Source: a bacterium (GTDB lineage: Bacteria > Bdellovibrionota > UBA1018). Taken from it: 50,585 nt of DNA. The notes beneath the pieces are model-generated. The model had not been told where the DNA came from. It saw nothing but the letters and a program-made list of their open reading frames with translations, and searched no databases. Shown here one piece after another: positions 1 through 9,000 of the stretch; position 1 is the stretch's first letter, and each line of letters opens with the position of its first letter. The position numbers and the translations under genes are program-made. Location of the stretch: contig JAIEMT010000033.1 of NCBI GenBank assembly GCA_019751945.1, positions 1 through 50,585 of the forward strand. The letters run 5' to 3'.

Positions 1-127
1 TATGTTTGGATTCTGGTGAACCCATTCTAAACGCGGTGAGGTCATGCTGCAATTTCAACTAAGTTTAGCACTCCGCCGAGATTGAGAAAGACTAAATTTT
101 TTATCGCGCCTAGCCGTTAGTGAGTAC

Positions 128-622
128 ATGAACTGGGAAGTCCCCAACTACCGCGCCCGAGCCTATTTGAAAGCCCGTCGCCGCATTCGCCAGCGAATTG
201 AAGACACGCGCGCGCTGAAACGCGCTGAGTCAAAAAAATCGCTCCACGTTCATCGCACCCGCGCTCAAATCAAGGTGACCGAGAAGAATGGAACCAGCAC
301 TCAGTTCTTACCCGCGCGCGTAATCTTAAATGACTTGCGCCCCGAGAGCCTGCGTCTGTTCACCAGCGTTCCTGTTCAACAAGGTCAGTTGATTACGTTG
401 ACCATCGAACATCCTCGCAACTTTTATGTCCAAGCCCGAGTCGTGTGGTGCAAAAACATGCCGACCGGGACTCCTATCCTGACAGAAATGCCGTACCTCT
501 ACAGACTCCAGCTGGAGTTTGTTTTTAAGACCCATTCGGAAAAAAATTCGGTGAAAAACTATTGCGAAGAAATTTTTTCGAACTATCTTTCGGTCAATCG
601 AATCCCCATCGTCGAAGTTTGA
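128..622 (+). CDS. PilZ-like domain protein
   Basis: A 164-residue soluble protein. The first 45 residues are strongly basic. A beta-rich stretch follows (about residues 43-133) with the spacing of a PilZ domain: RTRAQIKV, then ARVILNDLRPESLRLF, then a strand pair around QARVVWCK and YRLQLEF. PilZ domains bind cyclic di-GMP. The usual RxxxR and DxSxxG motifs are not clean here, since NDLRPESL takes the place of the second one, so ligand binding is uncertain and this may be a degenerate or structural PilZ. There is no signal peptide. The ATG has only a weak Shine-Dalgarno sequence. The next gene starts 31 bases downstream on the same strand. PilZ-like fold is inferred; nothing points to a specific partner. 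Confidence 0.7.
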   Translation: MNWEVPNYRARAYLKARRRIRQRIEDTRALKRAESKKSLHVHRTRAQIKVTEKNGTSTQFLPARVILNDLRPESLRLFTSVPVQQGQLITLTIEHPRNFYVQARVVWCKNMPTGTPILTEMPYLYRLQLEFVFKTHSEKNSVKNYCEEIFSNYLSVNRIPIVEV

Positions 623-653
623 AATCGTTTGGTTTGCAGATCAGATCGCCTCG

Positions 654-1307
654 GTGAAGCCCAAGTCTTCATCGGAGGCCATGCACTCGTCTATCGGTCC
701 GCTTGAAGAAGCCCGCCTCCTTTATATTGAACAATCCGAACTGAGTCGAAGAATCGCGGATGGCGGGGAGCCCTTGGTGATTTACGATGTCGGACTGGGC
801 CTAGCCGCGAATGCGCTCGGGGCTTTGGAGTGCGCAAAGGGAGCGGGAAGATCGTTACAAGTCATCAGTTTTGAAAATGATTTGGATGGAATTCGCTACG
901 CGCTCACCCAAACCGACGCTTTCCCGTTTTTGCAAAACTGGAAGTCGGCTATCGAAGAACTTTTAGAGCGGGGCATTTGGAAATCGGAAAATCTAGAATG
1001 GCAGGTTTTGGAAGGAGACTTTCTAAAGCTGGACCTTTCGAAACTTCCAGAACCCGAAATGATTTTCTTTGATTTCTACTCTCCGAAAGTTCATCCGCAG
1101 CTTTGGGGCGTGGACTGCTTTCGGAAATTATTTCTGAAAACGGAGAAACGCCGGGCTCAGAAGCTTCGGACCGATCTCTATACTTATAGTTCTTCACGCG
1201 TAGCGCGAGAATCGCTAGCTCAAGCAGGCTTTCAAGTGGGCGAGGGAAAACCGACGTCAATTAAGCGTAACACTACGCACGCTTGGACTGACGGCCGAAG
1301 CTTTTAA
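654..1307 (+). CDS. MnmC-like SAM-dependent methyltransferase
   Basis: A 217-residue class I methyltransferase resembling the methyltransferase half of MnmC, which finishes the mnm5 modification of tRNA wobble uridine. Visible features are the SAM-binding loop IYDVGLGLAANAL (residues 43-55), an acidic residue after the second strand (SFENDLDG), the segment MIFFDFYSPKVHPQLW (about 136-151), which matches the D-x-FSP-x-xP-x-W motif of this family, and TYSSSRVARESLAQAGF near the end. The FAD-dependent oxidase half of MnmC is absent, as in the short 'DUF752' type. The start is GTG at 654; an ATG at 681 lies right after GGAGG but with too little spacing. The 3' end overlaps the convergent LysR gene by 51 bases, which is unusually long for this window. 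The tRNA substrate is inferred. Confidence 0.72.
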   Translation: MKPKSSSEAMHSSIGPLEEARLLYIEQSELSRRIADGGEPLVIYDVGLGLAANALGALECAKGAGRSLQVISFENDLDGIRYALTQTDAFPFLQNWKSAIEELLERGIWKSENLEWQVLEGDFLKLDLSKLPEPEMIFFDFYSPKVHPQLWGVDCFRKLFLKTEKRRAQKLRTDLYTYSSSRVARESLAQAGFQVGEGKPTSIKRNTTHAWTDGRSF

Positions 1308-2219
1308 ACTCGTCCCCAAAGAAGTCTTCAACCAGTCGAGCAGTGTTGCGGCTGCAGCACTTTGAGTGCGATCCTTCAGGTGGGCAACGCGAATCGCATT
1401 TTTCAAAGGAGCTCCCTTTCCTTTGTACCGGTAGAGCTTGTGTCCTTCGTCCTCGAGTTTCTGAATCAGGTGTCCTGGCAATACGCCCGCACCCAAACCG
1501 CTGACGATGAACCGAGCCATTCCTTGCACGTCCATGACAGTGGCCTTCACATTCATCTTCGGAATTTTCGGCCCGAGGTGGTGATGAAACCACATTCTTA
1601 AGACGGGCTCACCCTCTTGATAGTCGACATAGTCGAGGGTTTCGTAATACTTGGAATGATTTCGAACCTGGCCTTTTTCTTTGTAAACGGATTCGGCAAC
1701 GCAGAGGTCAAGAATCTCGTCGCAAACTTTTGAAACTGCGATGCTCTTATCCATCACGAAATCATCGACAAACGCGAAGTCGAGGTCACCCCTCAAAATT
1801 CCCTGGTTCATTTCGGAAGCAAAACCCATTTTGAGATGAAAGCGCACCATCGGGTAGATTTTGGCAAATTCCGCTAAACGGGGAATCACCATATTGTTTC
1901 CAAACTCGATCGGAATTCCAAAGTTCACTCGGCCAGCCAAACGCTTGTCGCCCATCTGAACCACGCTCAGCGCCTCCTCGATTTTAGAGAGGCCACTGGA
2001 ACAGCGTTCATAGAGAGTGGCTGCCGCACGAGTAGGAATCAGGCGCTTTTTAATACGATCAAAGAGTTTGACGCCCAGCATATCTTCGAAGGCCTTGATG
2101 TGCTGGCTGACTCCGGACTGAGTCAAATGAAGCTCCCCGGCAGCCGTCGTCATGCTCTGGGTTCTGTAAACGCTCTGAAAGATTCGCAAATGGTTCAAAT
2201 TGATATGATCAATAATCAT
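1257..2219 (-). CDS. LysR-type transcriptional regulator
   Basis: The ATG at 2219 gives 320 residues starting IDHINLNHLRIFQSV. A longer frame opens at 2300, but its extra 27 residues show no LysR similarity and the classic N-terminus begins here. The winged helix-turn-helix covers about residues 3-65 (AAGELHLTQSGVSQHIKAFE, with GVKLFDR after it). The effector-binding region follows with strands such as GRVNFGIPIEFGNNMVIPRL. LysR proteins usually act as tetramers, sense a small molecule and control a divergent gene. Here the divergent gene is the cyclase at 2311, 91 bases away, and an inverted repeat lies in between, so joint control is plausible but unproven. The ligand is unknown. Confidence 0.88.
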   Translation of the reverse strand: MIIDHINLNHLRIFQSVYRTQSMTTAAGELHLTQSGVSQHIKAFEDMLGVKLFDRIKKRLIPTRAAATLYERCSSGLSKIEEALSVVQMGDKRLAGRVNFGIPIEFGNNMVIPRLAEFAKIYPMVRFHLKMGFASEMNQGILRGDLDFAFVDDFVMDKSIAVSKVCDEILDLCVAESVYKEKGQVRNHSKYYETLDYVDYQEGEPVLRMWFHHHLGPKIPKMNVKATVMDVQGMARFIVSGLGAGVLPGHLIQKLEDEGHKLYRYKGKGAPLKNAIRVAHLKDRTQSAAAATLLDWLKTSLGTSLKASAVSPSVRSVTLN

Positions 2220-2228
2220 GATGGATGA

Positions 2229-2242
2229 ATAACACGGGTTAT
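2229..2242. promoter_or_regulatory. Inverted repeat between LysR and cyclase genes
   Basis: ATAAC-ACGG-GTTAT is a perfect 5-bp dyad in the short divergent region, 10-23 bases upstream of the LysR ATG at 2219. LysR proteins recognise interrupted dyads containing T-N11-A and often regulate their own gene. The position suits an autoregulatory operator. This is inference from place and symmetry only. Confidence 0.35.
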
Positions 2243-2310
2243 CATGAAACTTAATCAATAAAAACTCTTCAAAAATCGCTCTCTTACCGCCGATAAGCAA
2301 GGGAGCGAGT

Positions 2311-4797
2311 ATGAGCGAACCAAAAGATCATAAAACAACAACGCCGCCCCAGGAAGGAAAGGAAACTCGTCGTCGTCTAGTGGCGATGATGTTTACCGAC
2401 ATCGCAGGTTATAGCTCACTCGCTTCGCAAGATGAAAAGCTCGCCTTCACCTTGCTCGAAGAACACCGAAGCATCTTCCGCAGAATCTTTCCGATGTACG
2501 GTGGCAAAGAAAACAAAACCATTGGCGACGCGTTCTTCATCGAGTTCGGTAGCGTGGTCGAAGCCGTTCGCTGTGCCATTGAAATTCAAACGGCGTTCTT
2601 TGAACGCAATAGCTTCAGTCCTCCCGAACGACAGATTCACGTCCGCATCGGCGTACACCTGAGCGACATCATCGATTTCGAAGGCGATTCCTACGGCGAC
2701 GGAGTGAACATCGCCGCCCGAATCGAAGGGCTAGCGCTGCTCGGCGGTGTTTGCATCACTCAGCAAGTGGTCGACCAGATTGAAAGAAAAATTGAAATTC
2801 CGATTAAGAAAATCGGCCGCACGAAATTAAAAAACATTTCCACCGCCACCGAAATTTATCGACTCGTCTTTCCGTGGGAAGAAAAAGTTTCACTCTGGAA
2901 ACGTCTCCGAATTCCGGGAATTCCAGAAATAGCTCCCATCATTCGCTCTTGGAAAATCAATCCCTTGATGGCCGCGCAGCTGGGGGGAACGCTCGCTGTT
3001 TTTGGCGTCACACTCGGACTCGTGCTTACCAAAACTGATCGCTCGACTGCTTATCTTCCCACTTTTGAAGCCAAGAATCAGGCGGAGAAAGCGCCACGCA
3101 CCGATCTCAGCCAAGGCTGGCAGTACGTCGTTACTCCCGAAACACTGAACACCAAGCAGGTGAACGACCTTCCAGACTCGAAGTGGAAACGCTTCGATAT
3201 CAACTCGCCTTGGCAAAGTGCGGACGAATTCAACGGCGAATACTGGATGAAGAAAACCTTTATCGCCAAGGACCGTTATTTGTATCCCGCCATGGTGCTG
3301 GGCCTGGTGAATGAAACTCATCGTACTTTTCTGAATGGAAAATTCATCGGGGGTGCAAATCATCCCACGCATATGGAATTTTATTCGATCGACTCCTCGC
3401 TGATTCGCTGGGAAGGTGAAAACACCATTCTGCTTCACGGTACGACCAAGCGCACGCTCATGCCCGGTCTCTTCTCGCTCTTTAAGGCCGGTACGTTCAT
3501 GGGTGAATTCGACGAAGCCTACTCGGTAGTATTCAACGACCGGGTTCGCTACCACATGCTCCGCTCGATTTACCTCGTGGTCGCATTTTTAACCGCGCTG
3601 ATGTGTCTGACTTACTATTTCTACCACCGTGACAATCGGCTCTATCTCTATTTCTCGGTCTATTTATTCTTGGGAGCGATCGGGTTGGCCTACTACAACA
3701 GTTTCGCAGCAGCGCTCTTGGACTACCGTTACCACCGCTTCATGAAACTCTTTGCCTACTGTTGCTCGAGCATCACGCTCTGTTCGATTTATCTGAATCT
3801 GAAAAAACTCTCCAGCCTCGAGCGATCCAATAATATTTTTAGTATCTTCGCGGGATTGGGAATCTTTGGGCTGACCTTGGTTGGCACCGTTGAACCCTCC
3901 CAGTTTTTACGCCGTTACGAGGAAATTTTTCAGTACGCCAGCTTTTACACTTTCTTTTGGATCGGTGCTGCCGTCATCTACAGCGGAGTCACTCGCTATC
4001 AAAAGTTCACTGGGGATATTCGAAAAACCTTGTTATCAATGAGCTTGCTCTATGAAGTACTCACCCTCGTCTTTGGATTCACAGAATGGATGCTCATTCG
4101 AGGCAGTAGCAAATCGACGGGAGTGATGTCCGCTCTCGGAATTACTTCCGGTCCGCGCTCCGGCACAGAAGACCTCGCCATTACCTTGCCATTTGTTTTC
4201 GCCGTGACGGTCTTAATCGGCGGAATTTTGGATTACGTCCTAAAGAGCCGCCGCTTCCAGTACAAGAAGATGCGTGATGATTTCTTGCTGACCATGACCA
4301 AGGAAGCCGCCGACCACAAGAACCTGGAATCGACGATCTTCATGATCCAAGACAAGATGTCCAAATTCATCAAGGCCGAGCGTTCGACCATCTACTTATT
4401 GGACAATAAGGGCTGCCTGAAGGCGTCGTACCTCAATGGCGACCCTCAAACCAAACACGAGGTAAAACGCAGCATCCAGCCCAATGACGGGATCATTGGC
4501 TACGTGTTCCAGAGTAAATCGCCTTTATTGATTAAAGACCTCGCCACCGACATGCGCTTCAGCCAATACCTAAAAGACCGTAGCGGCTATAATGGCTACA
4601 AGACCCGCTCGTGCATCATCATCCCCCTCCTCTCCGGCACAGAAATCGTCGGGATTTTGACGTTCGCCGATAAGTCGGATGGAACCCCCTTCACCCGCCA
4701 CGACTTCACCCTCACCTACGTCGTGTCCCGCCACCTCGCCATTTTGATTAACAACAAGCGACTGCAGGAGGAACTGTCGGCATTCTTGGCAGCGTAA
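2311..4797 (+). CDS. Membrane class III nucleotide cyclase with 7TM and GAF domains
   Basis: An 828-residue signalling protein. Residues 22-185 form a class III cyclase catalytic domain: metal Asp30 (MMFTDI) and Asp73 (IGDAFF), Lys69 in the adenine-recognition position (NKTIGD), and Asn133/Arg137 of the transition-state motif VNIAAR. It therefore looks active and more likely makes cAMP than cGMP. A membrane helix follows (about 219-240), then an extracytoplasmic beta-rich region (about 265-400) resembling the sensor part of 7TMR-DISM receptors, then about seven helices (412-645), and a C-terminal GAF domain (655-825). The cyclase is N-terminal, whereas in most membrane cyclases it is the last domain. 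AGGGAG precedes the ATG at 2311. It is divergent from the LysR gene. Confidence 0.88.
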   Translation: MSEPKDHKTTTPPQEGKETRRRLVAMMFTDIAGYSSLASQDEKLAFTLLEEHRSIFRRIFPMYGGKENKTIGDAFFIEFGSVVEAVRCAIEIQTAFFERNSFSPPERQIHVRIGVHLSDIIDFEGDSYGDGVNIAARIEGLALLGGVCITQQVVDQIERKIEIPIKKIGRTKLKNISTATEIYRLVFPWEEKVSLWKRLRIPGIPEIAPIIRSWKINPLMAAQLGGTLAVFGVTLGLVLTKTDRSTAYLPTFEAKNQAEKAPRTDLSQGWQYVVTPETLNTKQVNDLPDSKWKRFDINSPWQSADEFNGEYWMKKTFIAKDRYLYPAMVLGLVNETHRTFLNGKFIGGANHPTHMEFYSIDSSLIRWEGENTILLHGTTKRTLMPGLFSLFKAGTFMGEFDEAYSVVFNDRVRYHMLRSIYLVVAFLTALMCLTYYFYHRDNRLYLYFSVYLFLGAIGLAYYNSFAAALLDYRYHRFMKLFAYCCSSITLCSIYLNLKKLSSLERSNNIFSIFAGLGIFGLTLVGTVEPSQFLRRYEEIFQYASFYTFFWIGAAVIYSGVTRYQKFTGDIRKTLLSMSLLYEVLTLVFGFTEWMLIRGSSKSTGVMSALGITSGPRSGTEDLAITLPFVFAVTVLIGGILDYVLKSRRFQYKKMRDDFLLTMTKEAADHKNLESTIFMIQDKMSKFIKAERSTIYLLDNKGCLKASYLNGDPQTKHEVKRSIQPNDGIIGYVFQSKSPLLIKDLATDMRFSQYLKDRSGYNGYKTRSCIIIPLLSGTEIVGILTFADKSDGTPFTRHDFTLTYVVSRHLAILINNKRLQEELSAFLAA

Positions 4798-4817
4798 ACT
4801 CAAAAAACTGTGAATTT

Positions 4818-4845
4818 TTTAGACAAATTGACGATACTTTATAAG
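4818..4845 (+). promoter_or_regulatory. Candidate sigma-70-like promoter for the exported-protein gene
   Basis: TTTAGA (4818-4823) and TATAAG (4840-4845) are separated by 16 bases. The -10 box matches the consensus at five of six positions and the -35 at four. It lies just after the cyclase gene and about 40 bases before the preferred ATG at 4884. If used, it would transcribe through the alternative GTG at 4845, making that start unlikely. Confidence 0.35.
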
Positions 4846-4883
4846 TGAAGGGATCAACTCACTTAACTAAGGGTGTCATAACC

Positions 4884-7163
4884 ATGAAAAGAAACATGAG
4901 AAACCTCGTCGTTATTCTTGCTCTAGCTCTTTCGCCGAACCTGGCATTTGCCCAAGGCGCTACGCTGAGAGAAGGAACTTTCAATGCCGAGACGAAGCAA
5001 AAAATGGGCATGGAAAAATCTCCCTTCAAAGCTTGTAAGGACGTCACTCTCGTTGGCGAACAAGCTTTCAAGAAAAATGAAAGTTACTGGAAAGAATACG
5101 CAGTTAAGTGCAAAGGCCAAACGACACTGCAAGTAGTTCCCCACACAGCTGTTACCAGCCCGGTGATGAGCGATCTCGTCGGTAAAGAAAAATCAGACAG
5201 CGCAAAAGAAAATCGCGCTCCGAACGATTCTCTCTTCGGAACGATTGCTGCAGAATCCTTTCTAGACAAAATCGGCGAAGGCGCTCTTAAACAACTCAAA
5301 GAAGCTGAAAATAAGGTGGGTTACCTCGAGCGATGCATTGATAGAAAGTCTCCTTGCCGCGGTTTAATTGATAAGGAAGTTGAAAAGGCGAATAAGGAAC
5401 TTGCGAACGCTCGCCTGAACTTAGGTTTCATCCAAAGCGCTTCGGACACCGTTGAAGCGGATCAGATTACTGCACTAAAATCAGGTGATCCCACTCGACT
5501 GATTAACTCGAAGCTCGAAGCCGATGTGAAATTCATCACTCCGCCGATCGCATTAGAAGGCGCAGAATACGACAAGGTGAAAGCGGAATACGCTGCTCAA
5601 CTCCAAAAGCTGAAAGCCGAAATGGAAGGCGAAATCAAGGCCGAGAAAAACACGGCAGCTTGGTCAACCAAACGCGAGAGCCTGCTCCCAAAATATCGTA
5701 AAAAACTCGTAGAAGACTTTCTCACCAAGAAGAGAGCTGCTTATTTGAACTCTTTGAGCAAAGCCCCATTCTTGGGCTACTTACCCAAGAAAGACCCGAA
5801 CGAAGAGGAACTTCGTAGAGCCTGGCCGAAGATGAAGGAAGACATTCAGAAAACGATCGCCATGGTCAAAGACACCCGGGACAACGGAAAAACGGTTTAC
5901 GAGGTAGAAGATGGAATGGGTGGAACCTACACCACCTCAGCTGGCGGCGTTCGAAACAAACTCGACTTCATGTGGAACACCGCGGTCGTCGAAAGCGTAT
6001 TAGACGCAGAAAAAGCAAGCAATTCTCCCTCGAGTTGCGCAACTGCTACCGGTCTTGCTAACTACCTCAAAGTTCGCCGTACTCAGAAAAAGATTCTCGC
6101 CGGGTCCGCTATTGCATTTGTCGCCATCGCGGGTGGCTTGGGTGCCCCCTCCTTAGCTGGCGCTGCAGGTGTCACCTCAGCAGCAGCATTGAACACGTCC
6201 GCAGTAGTCGGCGGATTCGTTTCAGGCTTTGTTCCTGGAGCATTTGATGTGGCTATCACAGCAGCTCAGACCCGAGGGCTGGAAGGAGCTGCTCGCGCAG
6301 GTGTCACCAGCTTTGAAACTGCCGATGAAGTTCGCACGGAAACCGACAAGGAATTTAACAGCTTCCTCTGGAACCCCATGTCTTACGGTGGTGCAATTGG
6401 AACTTTCACGGGCGGTACCAAAGCGCTTCTGAACATCGCTCGGGCAAAAAATGCAGCAACAGCCACTCAAGTAAAGACCATTGTTGGCAAAGCCAATGCC
6501 GGCTCACCGGTTGCTCGTGTCGAGTTGAATAATCTTGCCGCAAAAGCTGAAAGCGACGCTCTCGGACAAGGGGTAACAGATGCTGAAAGATCCTTAGTCG
6601 AAGCCGCTGCGACAAAAGGTGCCTTGGGTAAACCTCACGCCCCAGACACTGAAGTCTTAGATGAGATGAAAGCAGCGAACGTTAGTTTCAAAAACAAAGC
6701 AGAACGCGACGCCTTCTATAAAGACGTCATGGCCGATTACATGAAAGTGAAGTCGGATAAGAGCCCGAAGGAAGTATTACAAGCGATCATCGCCATGAAA
6801 CGTTTCGGAATCAAAGATAAGCAAACCATGCTCGCGAATTTGGAAACCTGGCCGGGCGATAGCTTGAAGGGCCTGAAGATGGCCTATCAAGAAGGATCCT
6901 TGGGCCTGAAACAAGGTAAGAGCTCCGAGCAGGCTTTCAAAGACGGCCTGGAGAAATTGATGAAGAATCAATCCCAATACAAAGGTCGCAATCTTTCTGC
7001 TGCCGAACAAAAGGGCATGAAAGACAAGGTCCAGCAGATGTGCGCTTGCGCCGGTGTTTGTGGGGTAGCAGGTCGTGCATCGAACGATTTTGATACGGGC
7101 GTGCAAATCGCATCTTGTGCCTATATCCCGTCGACCGGTGCTTTGACCGCTCAGAGCCATTGA
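4884..7163 (+). CDS. Large exported protein of unknown function
   Basis: The start chosen is ATG 4884, because a textbook signal peptide begins there (MKRNMRN, then a hydrophobic run ending in AFA-QG). A GTG at 4845 would place 13 hydrophilic residues before it. The mature protein is about 735 residues, rich in Lys, Glu and Ala, with long predicted helical and coiled stretches in the first half. A glycine/alanine-rich hydrophobic segment sits at about residues 405-455 and could insert in a membrane. The last 45 residues hold five cysteines, with a CAC-x3-C cluster. No known domain was recognised. The helical body, hydrophobic hairpin and Cys-rich end recall large secreted or surface proteins of predatory bacteria, but this is only a resemblance in style. 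Confidence 0.85.
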   Translation: MKRNMRNLVVILALALSPNLAFAQGATLREGTFNAETKQKMGMEKSPFKACKDVTLVGEQAFKKNESYWKEYAVKCKGQTTLQVVPHTAVTSPVMSDLVGKEKSDSAKENRAPNDSLFGTIAAESFLDKIGEGALKQLKEAENKVGYLERCIDRKSPCRGLIDKEVEKANKELANARLNLGFIQSASDTVEADQITALKSGDPTRLINSKLEADVKFITPPIALEGAEYDKVKAEYAAQLQKLKAEMEGEIKAEKNTAAWSTKRESLLPKYRKKLVEDFLTKKRAAYLNSLSKAPFLGYLPKKDPNEEELRRAWPKMKEDIQKTIAMVKDTRDNGKTVYEVEDGMGGTYTTSAGGVRNKLDFMWNTAVVESVLDAEKASNSPSSCATATGLANYLKVRRTQKKILAGSAIAFVAIAGGLGAPSLAGAAGVTSAAALNTSAVVGGFVSGFVPGAFDVAITAAQTRGLEGAARAGVTSFETADEVRTETDKEFNSFLWNPMSYGGAIGTFTGGTKALLNIARAKNAATATQVKTIVGKANAGSPVARVELNNLAAKAESDALGQGVTDAERSLVEAAATKGALGKPHAPDTEVLDEMKAANVSFKNKAERDAFYKDVMADYMKVKSDKSPKEVLQAIIAMKRFGIKDKQTMLANLETWPGDSLKGLKMAYQEGSLGLKQGKSSEQAFKDGLEKLMKNQSQYKGRNLSAAEQKGMKDKVQQMCACAGVCGVAGRASNDFDTGVQIASCAYIPSTGALTAQSH

Positions 7164-7218
7164 GAAAAGCGTCCCTTTAAAGTAGAAGTAGAGAAACTCT
7201 TTCCACAGGAGATTCTCT

Positions 7219-7995
7219 ATGAAAACTCAGCTTCTCATCTTAGTTGCAGGCCTCATTTCGTTTAACGCCCAAGCCGCCATCAAGGCAGAAACCGTCCTAT
7301 ATAAGGAAGGCAACGTCTCACTCGAAGGCTACATTGCTTACGACGACTCTGTTAAAAAAGAACGCCCGGGCATTGTCATTGTTCATGACTGGATGGGACC
7401 GAGCGCCTTCACCGAAGGTCGCGCGAAGGAGTTGGCCAAGCTGGGTTATGTCGCGTTTGCTGCGGACATCTACGGCAAAGGCGTTCGCCCCGCCAATGCT
7501 GAAGAAGCTGGAAAACTTGCCGGTCATTTCAAAGGCGATCGCGGTTTGCTTCGCGCTCGCACTAAGGCTGCAATGGATCAGCTGCTCTCTACAAAGCTTG
7601 TGGATTCCAAAAAAGTGGTCGTCATGGGCTATTGCTTTGGCGGCACCGCTGCACTGGAGCTTGCCCGAAGCGGGGCACCTCTGGCTGGGACCGCTAGTTT
7701 CCATGGTGGACTTTCCACTCCGAACGCATCTGACGCTAAAAACATTCATGGCAAAGTGCTTGTCATGCACGGAGCCATTGACCCCTACGTTCCCCAAGCA
7801 GAAGTCATTGCTTTCAGAGAAGAGATGAGCAAGGCCCGTGTGGACTGGAAGTTCATTTCTTACGCCAATGCTGTTCACGCTTTTGCGGTGCCTGGCGCTG
7901 GAAATGACCCTTCTAAAGGAGCCGCTTACAATGCGGCTGCGGATAAGAAATCTTGGGCGGATTTTCAGAAATTCTTAAACGACCTTTTTAAGTAA
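7219..7995 (+). CDS. Exported dienelactone hydrolase family protein
   Basis: A 258-residue alpha/beta hydrolase with a signal peptide cleaved after AQA (residue 19). The dienelactone hydrolase triad is visible: nucleophile Cys139 in MGYCFGG, Asp188 in HGAIDPYVP and His220 in NAVHAFAVPG. The oxyanion region is IVIVHDWMG. Family members hydrolyse lactones or esters; the substrate cannot be told from sequence. Export to the periplasm is less usual than the cytoplasmic DLH of chloroaromatic pathways, which are not seen here. AGGAGA lies before the ATG with good spacing. The stop TAA shares its last A with the ATG of the next gene, so the two are translationally coupled. Confidence 0.92.
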   Translation: MKTQLLILVAGLISFNAQAAIKAETVLYKEGNVSLEGYIAYDDSVKKERPGIVIVHDWMGPSAFTEGRAKELAKLGYVAFAADIYGKGVRPANAEEAGKLAGHFKGDRGLLRARTKAAMDQLLSTKLVDSKKVVVMGYCFGGTAALELARSGAPLAGTASFHGGLSTPNASDAKNIHGKVLVMHGAIDPYVPQAEVIAFREEMSKARVDWKFISYANAVHAFAVPGAGNDPSKGAAYNAAADKKSWADFQKFLNDLFK

Positions 7996-8546
7996 TGGAA
8001 TTTGAACAGCTCACCCTCACGAGCGAGAAAGTTTTTCTCCGGCCTTCGACGCCGGCAGATCATCCGGCTTTGAAAGATCTTCTCAACGACCAGAAGACTA
8101 TGGCGATTTTGAAAGCCTATTTCAAAGTCGAAACCTGGACGGACGAACTCATTGCCGCGCGATACGAAAATTATCGCAACAAACAAAAACTCCGTGAGCT
8201 CTTAGATTTCGTCGTGATCGACCGGGCGACTGATCAACTCATCGGGAACTGCGGATTCAATCACTTAGAATTTGAAAAGCGCACCTCGGATTTTGGAATC
8301 ATCTTGCATCATTCGGTTTGGGGAAAAGGAATTTCTTCGGAATGCCACCGGCTCTGCTTGGACTACGGATTTCAAAATCTGAATTTTAAATCGGTCAGTT
8401 TTGTCACCGATGAAGCGAATCTTCGAATGCAGGGGTTTTTTACGAAAGTAGGAATTCCCCTCCTTAGCACTAACGTCAAAGAAAAGACCCGGCGTTACGA
8501 AGTTAAACGAGATTCTTGGCCAGAAGTTCGCTCCAAACTGATCTAG
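7995..8546 (+). CDS. GNAT family N-acetyltransferase (RimJ/RimL type)
   Basis: A 183-residue acetyltransferase. The N-terminal strand LTSEKVFLRPSTPADHPALKDLL is typical of the RimJ/RimL subgroup, and the acetyl-CoA loop is seen in HHSVWGKGISSE (about residues 98-109), followed by the helix and strand of motif B (LNFKSVSFVTDEANLRMQGFFTKVG). Such enzymes acetylate protein N-termini, amino groups of small molecules or antibiotics; the target here is unknown. The ATG overlaps the stop codon of the preceding hydrolase (TAATG), and there is no separate ribosome binding site, which supports coupled translation. Confidence 0.88.
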   Translation: MEFEQLTLTSEKVFLRPSTPADHPALKDLLNDQKTMAILKAYFKVETWTDELIAARYENYRNKQKLRELLDFVVIDRATDQLIGNCGFNHLEFEKRTSDFGIILHHSVWGKGISSECHRLCLDYGFQNLNFKSVSFVTDEANLRMQGFFTKVGIPLLSTNVKEKTRRYEVKRDSWPEVRSKLI

Positions 8547-8598
8547 AGATTGCGAACTTCCAACAACTCCGATAAAAGCACCCTCTCAAGGGGATTTC

Positions 8599-9000
8599 AT
8601 GAAGCGGCTCGTCGTACTGGGGTTCTTCCTCACTCATACTGCTTTCGCCACTGATTACTGCGCAACGGCTCGTGGAGCTTTAGATGCGGAAACGAATCGC
8701 TTAGGTGCAATTATTATGGCCGGCGGCTCCGAAGCGGCCGCCGCTCAAGAACGCATGAATCTCGTGGGAGTCGTCGACACTCACGTCATCATTTATTGTT
8801 TCGAATCGAACTCGAAGCCCATTCCTTTGCCGGGAGACTTCTGTGAAACCATGGTGACCTCCGGAAATCTCGAAGCTCAACGCCATCAAAAAGAAGCGAT
8901 GAAGCTCACGGATCCCGCTGAAATCGCCAAGGCGTCCGAGAAGTTCATGAACCTCTTCGGCGCACTTATTAATCTCACTCAAAAGCTCTGCCGAATTTAA
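8599..9000 (+). CDS. Small exported Cys-containing protein
   Basis: A 133-residue protein with a signal peptide (MKRLVVLGFFLTHTAFA, cut before TDYC). The mature part is mostly helical and has four cysteines (YCAT, YCFE, FCET, LCRI), enough for two disulfides. No domain was recognised. AAGGGG precedes the ATG. Its stop TAA overlaps the stop of the convergent kimA gene by four bases (TTAA, 8997-9000). Confidence 0.82.
   Translation: MKRLVVLGFFLTHTAFATDYCATARGALDAETNRLGAIIMAGGSEAAAAQERMNLVGVVDTHVIIYCFESNSKPIPLPGDFCETMVTSGNLEAQRHQKEAMKLTDPAEIAKASEKFMNLFGALINLTQKLCRI

Noticed and set aside
2890..3555. Minus-strand frame of 221 codons inside the cyclase gene
   Set aside because: Antisense shadow of the extracytoplasmic sensor region; no start context.
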